A stretch of DNA of 33,785 bases. It comes from Sulfurimonas sp. (GTDB taxonomy: Bacteria > Campylobacterota > Campylobacteria > Campylobacterales > Sulfurimonadaceae). Shown one piece after another: positions 15,406 through 23,912 of the stretch. The position numbers and the translations under genes were made by a program. Numbering within the stretch: position 1 is the stretch's first letter; each line of letters starts with the position of its first letter. The DNA lies in the NCBI GenBank assembly GCA_027013295.1, contig JALUXP010000117.1, positions 1 to 33,785 of the forward strand, given 5' to 3'. The notes beneath the pieces are model-generated. The model did no database searches and was not told the DNA's origin. It saw only the letters and a list, made by a program, of their open reading frames with translations.

Positions 15406-16164
15406 ATGCAAACAATCACTTTTATAGGAAATGGGAATATGGCCTTGAGCATCGCAAAAGGCTTAGTAGGTGAGTACACGATAGAAGTAGTTGGTCGTAA
15501 CATGCAAAAACTTACCCAGTTTGAAGATGCTCTAGGTGTTAAAGTAGAAAAATACCTCATAGACAATTTTGATATGAAGGAAAAAACAGTTATGTTTTGT
15601 GTGAAACCTGCAAATGTTGAGAGTGTGGGTGTTAAACTTAAAGGCAAAGCAAGAGTAATTTACTCTGTGTTAGCTGGGACAAGTGTTAAAAAGCTCAAAG
15701 AGAATCTAAGCACAGATGCAGTGGTAAGAACAATGCCAAATCTTGCTGCAAGCGTGGGATTATCTATGACTACACTTACTGGTGATGAAAGCTTTAGAGC
15801 TGAAGCCCAACAGCTCTTAGGGGCTATAGGGGATACAAGATGGTTAGTAAGTGAAAAAGAGTTAAATATCGCAACTGCCTTGGCTGGAAGTGGTCCTGCT
15901 TACCTAGCCCTTATCGCAGAAGCTTTAGCAGATGGTGCAGTCAAACAAGGGCTAAAACGAGATGATGCTATGGGGATTATGCGTGGGCTTTTCGGTGGTT
16001 TTGGTGCTTTGATCCAAGATATCCATCCAGCTCTTTTAAAAGATGGTGTAATGAGTCCAGGAGGTACGACTGCCGCAGGTTATGCAGCTTTAGAAGATGG
16101 TAATGTAAGAAGTGCCTGTATTAACGCTATAGATGCTGCTTATCAACGCGCTACAGAACTCTAA
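15406..16164 (+). CDS. proC: Pyrroline-5-carboxylate reductase
   Basis: A 252-residue enzyme reducing 1-pyrroline-5-carboxylate to proline with NAD(P)H. The Rossmann motif is FIGNGNMALSIAKGL at the N-terminus; FCVKPANVESV follows at about 65, and RTMPNLAASVGLSMTTLTGD is the conserved mid-protein signature. The C-terminal ProC signature MSPGGTTAAGYAALEDG binds the product. I place the start at the ATG at 15406 (MQTITFIGNG), preceded by GGAAAAC; an upstream TTG at 15382 would add eight residues before the Rossmann strand and is unlikely. Confidence 0.93.
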   Translation: MQTITFIGNGNMALSIAKGLVGEYTIEVVGRNMQKLTQFEDALGVKVEKYLIDNFDMKEKTVMFCVKPANVESVGVKLKGKARVIYSVLAGTSVKKLKENLSTDAVVRTMPNLAASVGLSMTTLTGDESFRAEAQQLLGAIGDTRWLVSEKELNIATALAGSGPAYLALIAEALADGAVKQGLKRDDAMGIMRGLFGGFGALIQDIHPALLKDGVMSPGGTTAAGYAALEDGNVRSACINAIDAAYQRATEL

Positions 16165-16175
16165 TTAGTCATTTT

Positions 16176-17063
16176 TTGTTAAAAAATTTAGACCGAGGCA
16201 TACTTTTTATGCTCCTTAGTGCCCTCATCTCTGCTTTTAATGGTGCTATAGCAAAAATACTTTCCGATGATATGAGTGCTTTGGAGATTGTATTTTTTAG
16301 AAATATTATTGGTATAGGGCTTATACTTTATGCTCTCAAACTCAAACCACCCAGCCTACTAGGTGGCAAATTCCATCTACTTTTTATGCGTGGTTTATTT
16401 GGTTTTATAGCTATGATATTGTTCTTTTATACGATTACTGTGATACCTTTAGGCGAAGCGATAACACTCAATAAAACCTCCCCTTTATTTGTATCTATCT
16501 TAGCATTTTATCTACTTGGAGAGCATCTTAGTAAGCGAACGATACTCGCTCTGCTCGTTGGGTTAGGTGGTATCATACTCATCACTAAACCCTTTGGTAT
16601 GAGCATCTCTTATGAGCATCTCTTAGGGATACTCGGAGGATTCTTCGCTGCTCTTGCTTATGCAACCATCAAAAAGATCAAGGAGATCTATGACTCTCGC
16701 ATTATTGTTTTATCTTTTGTAGTGATAGGGACTATTATTCCAGCTATTTTATTTAGTATATCGCCTTATCTAAGCATTTCCCCATCATTAGAATTTTTAT
16801 TTCCAGAATTTATACTACCACTTACTTCCAAACTTTGGTTGCTCATAGTGTTCATGGCTATTATCTCAACTCTTTCACAATGGTTACTCACAAAAGCATA
16901 TTCAGCTTCAAAAGCGAGTATCATCGGTGTGATTAGCTATACAAACATACCCTTTGCTATAGGCTTTGGTTTTTTACTTGGAGATAAATTTCCAGATTTT
17001 TGGACTTTTTGTGGGATAGGACTGATAGTCCTAGGTGGAGTGTTGGTTAGTAAGGCGAAGTAG
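16176..17063 (+). CDS. EamA-family (DMT superfamily) membrane transporter
   Basis: A 295-residue integral membrane protein with about ten hydrophobic segments arranged as two EamA repeats of five; each ends in the typical GGIILITKPFG or GLIVLGGVLVSKAK pattern. Such permeases export or import small metabolites; the substrate cannot be read from sequence. The frame starts at a TTG (16176) with no clear ribosome binding site; an ATG at 16209 would shorten the first membrane helix, so the TTG is preferred. It follows proC by 11 bp and is probably co-transcribed. It converges on thrC. Confidence 0.82.
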   Translation: MLKNLDRGILFMLLSALISAFNGAIAKILSDDMSALEIVFFRNIIGIGLILYALKLKPPSLLGGKFHLLFMRGLFGFIAMILFFYTITVIPLGEAITLNKTSPLFVSILAFYLLGEHLSKRTILALLVGLGGIILITKPFGMSISYEHLLGILGGFFAALAYATIKKIKEIYDSRIIVLSFVVIGTIIPAILFSISPYLSISPSLEFLFPEFILPLTSKLWLLIVFMAIISTLSQWLLTKAYSASKASIIGVISYTNIPFAIGFGFLLGDKFPDFWTFCGIGLIVLGGVLVSKAK

Positions 17064-17067
17064 CTTA

Positions 17068-17233
17068 ACGAGCCAGTGTAGTTGGCTCATTCACTGTACT
17101 TTTACGGGGATCATTTTTTCTTTGAAAAAACGAACACCTCCAAAGTACGAGCCAGTGTAGTTGGCTCATTCACTGTACTTTTACGGGGATCATTTTTTCT
17201 TTGAAAAAACGAACACCTCCAAAGTACGAGCCA
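17068..17233. repeat. 79-bp palindromic unit in tandem (two copies plus 8 bp) between convergent genes
   Basis: Unit 17068-17146 is repeated without change at 17147-17225, and the first 8 bp (ACGAGCCA) recur at 17226-17233. Each copy contains a small hairpin, GAGCCA-7 nt-TGGCTC, and an imperfect 53-bp palindrome (17096-17148; 17175-17227). The palindrome's arms begin GTACTTT and end at TTTTTTC-TTT-GAAAAAA; 19 of 25 positions pair. The second copy is further enclosed by GTTGGCTC (17160-17167) and GAGCCAAC (17228-17235), the latter reaching the thrC stop codon. Confidence 0.9.
17175..17227. terminator. Probable bidirectional terminator of eamA and thrC (duplicated at 17096-17148)
   Basis: An imperfect palindrome whose apical stem is TTTTTTC-TTT-GAAAAAA, placed between two convergent genes. 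It would fold in RNA from either strand. It is not a textbook GC stem plus U-run, so termination is an inference from position and structure. Confidence 0.4.
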
Positions 17234-17234
17234 A

Positions 17235-18707
17235 CTAAAGAAACTTCAAGATCTCTTTGGATATATCTTTTTTATCTATGATGGTACTATGAACTATATC
17301 CTTGTTAAAGAGCTCTTTTATCATAAATGGTATGTCTAAATTTGCCTCTTTAGATATAGACTCTAATGCTATCATGTCTTGTGCATCTTCTTCACCTGTC
17401 AGGGCATTGGCAATAACTGGGGAAAATTTAGTCCATTCGGCTGTTGAGTAGGCGATAGTTTTAATACTAGGATCGCTGCATGTTTCATAAGATTTTAGGC
17501 ATGTGGCAGTATGAGGGTCCATAAGGTATGCATCTGCATCAAAAATCTCTTTAATATACTTTTTACCCTCATCCCCTGTACAAAAATCTGCATCGAAAAC
17601 CTCTCGCAAAGTATCGAGTTCCTCCAAAGTTAATTCATAAAATTGATTGACTTCAAGGTCATTCATCAACTCTCTTGTGCGAACATCACCAAACATGTCA
17701 AACAAAACTCTTTCAACATTAGATGATTTAAGTATATCCATAGCTGGGGAAGTTGTTCCCACTACTTCACAATCTCGTAAATCATATTTTCCAGTTTGAA
17801 TCAACTTTGTTAAAACATTATTTTCATTTGAAGAGATAATAATTTTTTCAACCGGCAAGCCCATTTTCCAAGCATAATACCCACCAAGAGCATTACCGAA
17901 ATTCCCACTTGGGACATTCAGATAGACTTTTTCTCTTTCTTCTATTGCACCTTGGCGTAGCAACTCTAAATAAGAGTGAATGTGATAAATGATTTGAAAA
18001 ATAATACGACCAAAATTGACTGAATTTGCGGCTGATAAAGAGGTGTTGTGCTCTTTTAATGAGCTCTTAAATTCTTCTGAAACTAGAAGCATCTTTAAAG
18101 CATTTTGAGCATCATCAAAAACGCCATGAATCCCTATTACTTTTAGATTATCAGCATCCTCTGTGACCATTTGTAAACGCTGAACATCACTTGTTCCACC
18201 ATCAGGGTACAGGCAAGCCACCTTGACATTAGGACGATTTTTAAATGTCTCCAATGCCGCTGGACCAGTATCGCCACTTGTAGCTGCAAGTATGAGATAG
18301 TTTTCATCTTTTTGCTGAGCAATAGAAGAGAGAACAACTCCAAAAGGTTGCAATGCCATATCTTTAAAAGCACGAGTTGGACCATGATAAAGTTCTGATA
18401 TATATAAGTTTTCTTTTATTTTGACAACAGGGACAGGATTGTTTGCATCATCAAAACTATCGTAAAGAGCTAATGCTTCATTGATCACTGCATCATCTAT
18501 ATCTATCTCAAATCTCTTTAACATATCGTAAGCTAATGTTTTATAATCGCTATGGAGGTGTTTTGCTAAGAACTCGTTACCAAGGTTAGGTAGTTCCTCT
18601 GGCACATAAAGTCCACCAAAAGAGGCGATTGGGCTTAATATAGCTTCTGAAAAAGTTACAGTTTTTTGTTTAGATTCATCTATTCCACGAGTTTGTATAA
18701 AGTTCAT
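17235..18707 (-). CDS. thrC: Threonine synthase
   Basis: A 490-residue PLP enzyme converting O-phosphohomoserine to threonine. The N-terminal MNFIQTRG and GGLYVPEELP are typical of the long E. coli/yeast-type ThrC. The PLP lysine is Lys115 in HGPTRAFKDMALQ, followed by AATSGDTGPAALE (phosphate-binding loop) and VPSGNFGNALGGYYAWKMG. Length fits the family. AAGGAA lies shortly before the ATG, and a TATAAT box lies 40 bp upstream. It stands alone, convergent with the EamA gene. Confidence 0.96.
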   Translation of the reverse strand: MNFIQTRGIDESKQKTVTFSEAILSPIASFGGLYVPEELPNLGNEFLAKHLHSDYKTLAYDMLKRFEIDIDDAVINEALALYDSFDDANNPVPVVKIKENLYISELYHGPTRAFKDMALQPFGVVLSSIAQQKDENYLILAATSGDTGPAALETFKNRPNVKVACLYPDGGTSDVQRLQMVTEDADNLKVIGIHGVFDDAQNALKMLLVSEEFKSSLKEHNTSLSAANSVNFGRIIFQIIYHIHSYLELLRQGAIEEREKVYLNVPSGNFGNALGGYYAWKMGLPVEKIIISSNENNVLTKLIQTGKYDLRDCEVVGTTSPAMDILKSSNVERVLFDMFGDVRTRELMNDLEVNQFYELTLEELDTLREVFDADFCTGDEGKKYIKEIFDADAYLMDPHTATCLKSYETCSDPSIKTIAYSTAEWTKFSPVIANALTGEEDAQDMIALESISKEANLDIPFMIKELFNKDIVHSTIIDKKDISKEILKFL

Positions 18708-18746
18708 TTTATTCCTTACAAATTACAATAAAAAGTATATTTTGAA

Positions 18747-18752
18747 ATTATA
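18747..18752 (-). promoter_or_regulatory. Putative -10 box for thrC
   Basis: TATAAT on the minus strand about 40 bp before the thrC ATG, in an AT-rich tract. No leader peptide or T-box-like structure is visible in the short untranslated region. Confidence 0.4.
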
Positions 18753-18779
18753 ACCAAAAATAAACTAATACCAATCTAA

Positions 18780-19997
18780 TTATTTAAAAAGCCTAATAGG
18801 GTTAATATGATACGACTTTTGTGTTACTTCAAAGATAAGCTCATTATTAACTCGTCCTATGGTATAACCTTTTTTTATTTTTATACCTTTTTTGATGCTT
18901 GGTGAAATTTGACTTAGATTTGCATAGATAGTATGCAAACCATTTTTGTGCTGAACAATAACTATATTGTTAAGGATTGCTGTTTTATCTGCATAGATAA
19001 CTTTTCCATTGAATACTGTTTTTACCTTTGCATTTTTATTTTTTGGTTTCATAGAGATAGATTCGTTGAAAATCTTTATACCATATATAGGATCTGTATA
19101 AGTTCCATATTTTTTAGTAATGGTATATGCATTAAGAGGAGCTATTGTTTTTCTACCACGATATTTTTTTGTTTTTACACTTTGGTAAGAGCTACCAGGT
19201 TTTTTTACTTTTGGTAAGTTTTTATTGGAAGTTTTTTTTGCAAATGCCTTGCGTCTTGCCTCATCTTGTCTTGCTTTTCTCAACCTATCTACTTTTATAA
19301 TTTTAAGTTTTGCTAATGTTTGCTTAATGGAGTCTTGTTTTTTAATAAGCTTTTTTAAAGCTTTTTTATATGCTTTTTCTAGTAAAACTAACTTTTTTAA
19401 AGATTTTTTATTTTTTCTTTGTGTCTGGAGAAGATTCTTCCTCTTTGTATCAATACTAGATATTGACTTTTCTAAAGAGTGTGTCTGCTCATCAGTTCTT
19501 TTAAGAACAAGAGAATTTTTATAGAACTCATCATTTAACTTTTTTGCTTTTGCTTTTGTTTTTGCGAGCATAGCTTTAATCACTTCAAGTTCGATTAAAG
19601 ATTCCTCTGTTTGAGCGTTGTTTTCATCTAAAACCACTTTAAGAGAGATGCTTTTGGCGATGGTAAAGATCAACTCCTCCTCTATAGCATCTTGTGCATT
19701 TTGGAGTTCTTGTTGCTTTGTTTGCAATTGTTTTAATTTTTTAGAGTTTTCACCATAACTTTGTGCTTTTAAATTCAAAGATTTCTTAAGTTCTATTAAA
19801 TACTTTTGTTGTTTGAGTATCTCTTGTTTTTGTCGCAAAATATCTTTAGCATTTCTTGCCATCTTTTTGTTGATAGAGCCATATGATTTTGAAAAATTTT
19901 TTAAATTTGCACTTGTTTTTTTAATCTTTTTATCAATGTCATTTTTTGCATTTACGCAACTAAACAATAAAAAAAAAGTCAGAAAAACTTTTATCAT
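18780..19997 (-). CDS. EnvC-like septal amidase activator with degenerate LytM domain
   Basis: A 405-residue secreted protein: signal peptide (1-17, MIKVFLTFFLLFSCVNA), a long lysine-rich coiled coil (about 20-260), then a LytM/M23 domain (about 285-405). The metal ligands of active M23 peptidases are missing: the usual YAHLS reads YANLS, LHFEV reads LIFEV, and HxGIDI reads YGIKIFN. It should therefore not cut peptidoglycan itself but act like E. coli EnvC, which is held by FtsEX and activates amidases. The gene overlaps ftsX by 4 bp (ATGA), the same order as C. jejuni Cj1275c-Cj1277c. The likely client is AmiA, encoded at 13836; this link is inference. Confidence 0.85.
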   Translation of the reverse strand: MIKVFLTFFLLFSCVNAKNDIDKKIKKTSANLKNFSKSYGSINKKMARNAKDILRQKQEILKQQKYLIELKKSLNLKAQSYGENSKKLKQLQTKQQELQNAQDAIEEELIFTIAKSISLKVVLDENNAQTEESLIELEVIKAMLAKTKAKAKKLNDEFYKNSLVLKRTDEQTHSLEKSISSIDTKRKNLLQTQRKNKKSLKKLVLLEKAYKKALKKLIKKQDSIKQTLAKLKIIKVDRLRKARQDEARRKAFAKKTSNKNLPKVKKPGSSYQSVKTKKYRGRKTIAPLNAYTITKKYGTYTDPIYGIKIFNESISMKPKNKNAKVKTVFNGKVIYADKTAILNNIVIVQHKNGLHTIYANLSQISPSIKKGIKIKKGYTIGRVNNELIFEVTQKSYHINPIRLFK

Positions 19998-20818
19998 ACT
20001 TCTTCTTTATGACCTAAAACAATCATCGAAGCTAAAATAATAGAAAGAACAATAGAGATACCAAAAAGGATGAAAAAATCTCCTACATTATCAAAAATCA
20101 CTACACTAATATCTATATTTTTAAATTGATTTAATATCCAATTTGATGAAGACAAAACGGTAAAAATAGCAAAAACTATCATACTTGAGATGATGGCATC
20201 AACTATGGAGAGTCGAAATAAAACAGCCGAACGCAACCAAGTTGGCGCACCAAACAGCCCCATTATGCTCATCCTTTCGTTATGTTTAAACTGCCAAATT
20301 CTAAGTTCCTTAAGGATGAGAAGCATTGTTACGATGGAAACCACAGCAGCAAAAACTAATACAACATTTTTAAACAATACAAGTAGTTTGTAGATAGTAT
20401 CATGAGTATTTGAAAAATCTTCTACCTTTGTTATAAATCTGTTATTTAGCAGATTTTTCCTAAGTCTTTTAATCTCTCTTGGTGATGGATAGCTTTTGAG
20501 ATGCAACTTGTAAAATTTTGGTAAAGTAAGCTTTAAAAACTCCATGTTGCTTTTGTCGATATCCGAATTTAAACGCTTGATGACATTATCTGGTGAGAGA
20601 ACTTTAACTTTACTAATGAGTTTATTTATTTTAAAAAATTCTTTTTGAGTGATTGCTTTTTGTGATACCACAACCACCGAATAATTATTGGCAAGATTTT
20701 GTTTATAAGCATCTATAGATCTCTCTACTATAACAAAAATCTGTATCGAAAAGAGTATGCTGACAAGTGCCACAATCAGTGAGAGATGATTTTTAATTGA
20801 TTTCATTAATAGTGCCAT
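19994..20818 (-). CDS. ftsX: Cell division protein FtsX
   Basis: A 274-residue membrane protein with the FtsX layout: one N-terminal membrane helix (about 12-32), a periplasmic loop of about 100 residues (35-140), then three helices near 145-167, 195-222 and 243-268. FtsX partners FtsE in the divisome and passes ATP-driven movements to EnvC-type activators through the periplasmic loop. It overlaps ftsE upstream (26 bp from the first ATG, 14 bp if the ATG at residue 5 is used) and envC downstream by 4 bp. The sequence is weakly conserved, as usual for FtsX, so the call leans on topology and neighbours. Confidence 0.88.
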   Translation of the reverse strand: MALLMKSIKNHLSLIVALVSILFSIQIFVIVERSIDAYKQNLANNYSVVVVSQKAITQKEFFKINKLISKVKVLSPDNVIKRLNSDIDKSNMEFLKLTLPKFYKLHLKSYPSPREIKRLRKNLLNNRFITKVEDFSNTHDTIYKLLVLFKNVVLVFAAVVSIVTMLLILKELRIWQFKHNERMSIMGLFGAPTWLRSAVLFRLSIVDAIISSMIVFAIFTVLSSSNWILNQFKNIDISVVIFDNVGDFFILFGISIVLSIILASMIVLGHKEEV

Positions 20819-21464
20819 ATTCTATATGAAAATGTTTATAATCAACATTGAGTGAAGTTGGTATATGGTGAGTAACTACTATAACTGTTGTCTCAAGTTG
20901 CGTATTTGCACCTTCGAGCAGTTTCCATATAAGTTCAGATGAATACTCATCAAGATTTCCGGTAGGCTCATCTGCAAGGATTAAGATAGGATTATGAGAC
21001 AGAGCTCTTGCCATTGCAACGCGTTGTTGCTCTCCCCCACTCAGTTCCAATGGGTATTTTCCAGCTTGATGCTTTAGTCTTACATGTTTGAGAAGTGATT
21101 CAACTTGATTTGTTGTCACACTTTTTTCATACCCATTGATGATGAGAGGCATCATGATATTTTTCTCTATAGTCCACTCTTTGACAAGTTTATAGTCTTG
21201 AAATACTATCCCTATATGGCGTCTTAGAAAGTTCAGTTTAGAACGAGAAACCTTACTTAACTCAACGCCACCCACAACTAAACTTCCCTGTTTGAGCTTG
21301 ATAGCACCAAAAAGAGATTTTAAAAGTGTTGATTTACCACTACCACTTGCTCCTGTGATAAAGACAAAGCTTCCTGAGTTGACACTAAAGTTTGCCTGAT
21401 TGATGATAGTTTCATCTGCTGTGTATGAAAGAGAAACATTTTTAGCCACTATAACTCTATCCAT
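20793..21464 (-). CDS. ftsE: Cell division ATP-binding protein FtsE
   Basis: A 223-residue ABC ATPase. Walker A is GASGSGKST, the Q-loop is VFQDYKL, the ABC signature is [15 protein letters not shown], Walker B is [12 protein letters not shown], and the switch His is in VVTHH. It binds the inner face of FtsX. I choose the ATG at 21464 ([12 protein letters not shown]) because GAGG sits 6 bp before it; an ATG at 21476 would add four residues. The start lies inside the end of trmB, so translation is coupled. LolD-type transporters are similar, but the following ftsX and envC genes decide for FtsE. Confidence 0.93.
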   Translation of the reverse strand: MDRVIVAKNVSLSYTADETIINQANFSVNSGSFVFITGASGSGKSTLLKSLFGAIKLKQGSLVVGGVELSKVSRSKLNFLRRHIGIVFQDYKLVKEWTIEKNIMMPLIINGYEKSVTTNQVESLLKHVRLKHQAGKYPLELSGGEQQRVAMARALSHNPILILADEPTGNLDEYSSELIWKLLEGANTQLETTVIVVTHHIPTSLNVDYKHFHIEYGTINEIN

Positions 21465-22629
21465 TGAGTACCTCATCTAAAAATTTATGTGCCACTAGAT
21501 TGCTTTTTGAGCGAAGTGGTAAAGAAGGGTAATAACGAATTTGTTTGCCCTGTATGATAATATAGAGATGCTCAGGTCTATCAAAACTCCCCATTGAAAC
21601 GCGTAGCATGATACCATCATCTAAAGTATAAGCCCTTTCAAAATGGATAAAACCACTCTCAAATTTTTTAGTAGTTGCATGAAGAGTCAAAAGTTCTTGC
21701 GCATCTTTTGTAAATGCAGAGAAAGTAAAGCCTCCCTCTATGTGAAGTGGCTCAGAATCTATCTCATTTATCATTGTAACATCATAGATATTTTTTTCCA
21801 TGAGCTTCCATCTATCTTCATATTTGGAACTAATAGCAATATCTTTATTTTTATTGATTTGTAGAGAGATCTTATTAAAAGCTATAAAGGTTTCATAAGA
21901 GTAGGCATAGTAGTTTTCACTATCTGTGCGAAGTTCCAAACGACCGTTTATCTTAAGTACCCGTTGTGACTCCTCTATGAAAGATGTTGAGATGACACGC
22001 CGATGAGGCTTTTTGTCCCAAGGAACTGGAAAATGGACAAAAATCTTACTTACTATATTTGAAGGGACTAACTCCATAAAAAGTCGTGCATCATAATCTA
22101 GGATGAGTAAGTTGTCTAACTCTTGAATGGTAATCTGCTTCAGCACTTGCTCTATGGAAGGACGATGAATCTCTATCCCAATAAAAAGCGTCTGAGGGTT
22201 TTCTTTTGCTTGATGCAAGAGATGCCTACCTGAGCCAAAACCCACTTCAATAGCCACATCTTGTGCATCAGGAAAATTCTGTGCAAAATATTCTATATTT
22301 TTAAGTGCTGTCACTTCTTGAAGGTGTATATTTTTCGCATTATCAGGTACATTTGATCCTAAGATTTCTAAACCTGCAACTTTGGCATAGGCGAGTAAAC
22401 ATTTGTGTACATTGTAGATTGAAGCTGGACGAGTAAGTTTATCGGTTTTTAAAAGGCACTTATGTTCATCTTCTCGGACTAACAAAAAGAAGTCTTCCCT
22501 TTCAATCGTTGTTGAAATAACTTTATCATCACTATGGTTTGCATTTTTAGCTAAAAAGTTAAAACGAACTCCATCTTGTACTTTAGGAAATTCTATACTC
22601 TTAAATTCTTTAATATGAAGATGTGGCAT
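21457..22629 (-). CDS. trmB: tRNA (guanine-N7-)-methyltransferase, long Campylobacterota form
   Basis: A 390-residue SAM-dependent methyltransferase making m7G46 in tRNA. The catalytic core is at about 120-290: the SAM motif is [18 protein letters not shown], then [13 protein letters not shown], and the TrmB signature reads [16 protein letters not shown], where most bacteria have FPDPWxKKRHxKRR. Typical TrmB is about 220-240 residues; here about 120 residues precede the core and about 100 follow it. The same long form is known from C. jejuni Cj1278c. It overlaps ftsE downstream and shares TAATG with the lipoprotein gene upstream. Confidence 0.9.
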   Translation of the reverse strand: MPHLHIKEFKSIEFPKVQDGVRFNFLAKNANHSDDKVISTTIEREDFFLLVREDEHKCLLKTDKLTRPASIYNVHKCLLAYAKVAGLEILGSNVPDNAKNIHLQEVTALKNIEYFAQNFPDAQDVAIEVGFGSGRHLLHQAKENPQTLFIGIEIHRPSIEQVLKQITIQELDNLLILDYDARLFMELVPSNIVSKIFVHFPVPWDKKPHRRVISTSFIEESQRVLKINGRLELRTDSENYYAYSYETFIAFNKISLQINKNKDIAISSKYEDRWKLMEKNIYDVTMINEIDSEPLHIEGGFTFSAFTKDAQELLTLHATTKKFESGFIHFERAYTLDDGIMLRVSMGSFDRPEHLYIIIQGKQIRYYPSLPLRSKSNLVAHKFLDEVLNG

Positions 22630-23912
22630 TAAATATCTTTTGGTTTTTTTGCAGCAGGTTTTGTCTCTAACTCTATCTCAATGCTAGCGTTTGAACGAAT
22701 ACCATCTTTATCAACTGCGTAAACTTTAAAGTAGTAAGTTGTATCTGCTTGTATCTTTTTATCTATATATGATAAAGATCTAATACCATCAAACTCTTCT
22801 GCAACTTCATTAAACATACTTTTTTTATATCTTTTAGAAACTATATAAGTTTTTGCTCTATCATCAGTTTTATTCCACCTAAGTACAATTGTATTATCAA
22901 CAATTTTAGCTTCTACTAGAGCTGGTGGATTTGGTTTTACTACACTAACCCCTTGAGCAGAATAAAGGTCGTAGTTACTTTCTAAAGCATCTTTATCAAG
23001 AACGCTTACTCGGTAAAAATATTTTGCTCCATCTTCATCAATCTTATCTATATATTTATTTGTTTTTGTTTGTGCTATGAGATCATACCCTCCATCTGCA
23101 CTTTTTGAGCGATATATATTATATTTTAAAAAATCTTTTAAATCTGATTTTTGCCAAGTGAGTATGATTTTTTTGGGTTGATTATCTGTTGCTTTGATAT
23201 TTCTCACTTCCGTTGGTCGCGCTTTTGTTGTTATCTGTACCTCTTTACTCGGTTTTGAGATGATATTGTTATATGTCAAAGCATGGACAACATAGATGTA
23301 GGTATGTTTATCTGCAAGTCCAGTATCTATATATTCTGCCCGCAACCTTCCATCTAAGACTGCAATGCTCTTCCACTCTTTTTGCTCAAGTGTTCGTCTT
23401 TTTATCTCATAACCATTTACAATCTTATTTGTATGTGGACGCCAAATGATTTTGGCACTTCTTGGCATATCTTTGAGAGCATGAATCCATGTAACAGAAT
23501 CTAAAATAGGATTTGAACGGACTACAGTTGTCGCACTCTTAAGACCTTCTGCTGTTTTACTGTATGTTTTAAAATAATAACTATATCTTGAATTTGGTTG
23601 TATCTGTGCATCTAAAAAGTGTGTAGAAAAGCGATTGTCAATAGTAACATAATATGCATTATCATCTACCTCTAACTTATTATTATCTAAAGCCATTCTA
23701 TAGATATATATACCCTTCACTCTTTTATCATTGAACGCTTTCCATTCAAGAGCGATAGACTTCATATCTTTTTTGATACCATTTGCTGTCAACTCCACCT
23801 TGGGCAAAGAAGAATCAATAGTTGCATCAAGATTTGGTTTTGGTGTACCACATCCACTAAGAATCAATATGAGTGAAAGACTTACTAATGTAGTTAGGGT
23901 TGATAACTTCAA
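22629..23912 (-). CDS. flpA: Fibronectin type III repeat lipoprotein, FlpA-like
   Basis: A 427-residue lipoprotein. The signal peptide ends in the lipobox LSGC (Cys21), so it is lipidated and envelope-anchored. The body is about four FnIII domains, recognisable by repeated tails such as [44 protein letters not shown] and [17 protein letters not shown]. By position (between rluD and trmB) it corresponds to C. jejuni FlpA (Cj1279c), a fibronectin-binding adhesin. In a free-living autotroph host binding is unlikely to be the role, so the ancestral function is probably in the envelope; that is inference. Its start lies 56 bp inside the end of rluD. Confidence 0.85.
   Translation of the reverse strand: MKLSTLTTLVSLSLILILSGCGTPKPNLDATIDSSLPKVELTANGIKKDMKSIALEWKAFNDKRVKGIYIYRMALDNNKLEVDDNAYYVTIDNRFSTHFLDAQIQPNSRYSYYFKTYSKTAEGLKSATTVVRSNPILDSVTWIHALKDMPRSAKIIWRPHTNKIVNGYEIKRRTLEQKEWKSIAVLDGRLRAEYIDTGLADKHTYIYVVHALTYNNIISKPSKEVQITTKARPTEVRNIKATDNQPKKIILTWQKSDLKDFLKYNIYRSKSADGGYDLIAQTKTNKYIDKIDEDGAKYFYRVSVLDKDALESNYDLYSAQGVSVVKPNPPALVEAKIVDNTIVLRWNKTDDRAKTYIVSKRYKKSMFNEVAEEFDGIRSLSYIDKKIQADTTYYFKVYAVDKDGIRSNASIEIELETKPAAKKPKDI

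Noticed and set aside
17068-17233. CRISPR array
   Set aside because: Only two directly abutting copies with no unique spacers and no cas genes; it is a tandem duplication of a palindromic unit.
20793-21464. LolD-type lipoprotein exporter ATPase
   Set aside because: The sequence alone is ambiguous, but the following ftsX-like and envC-like genes in the order known from C. jejuni decide for FtsE.
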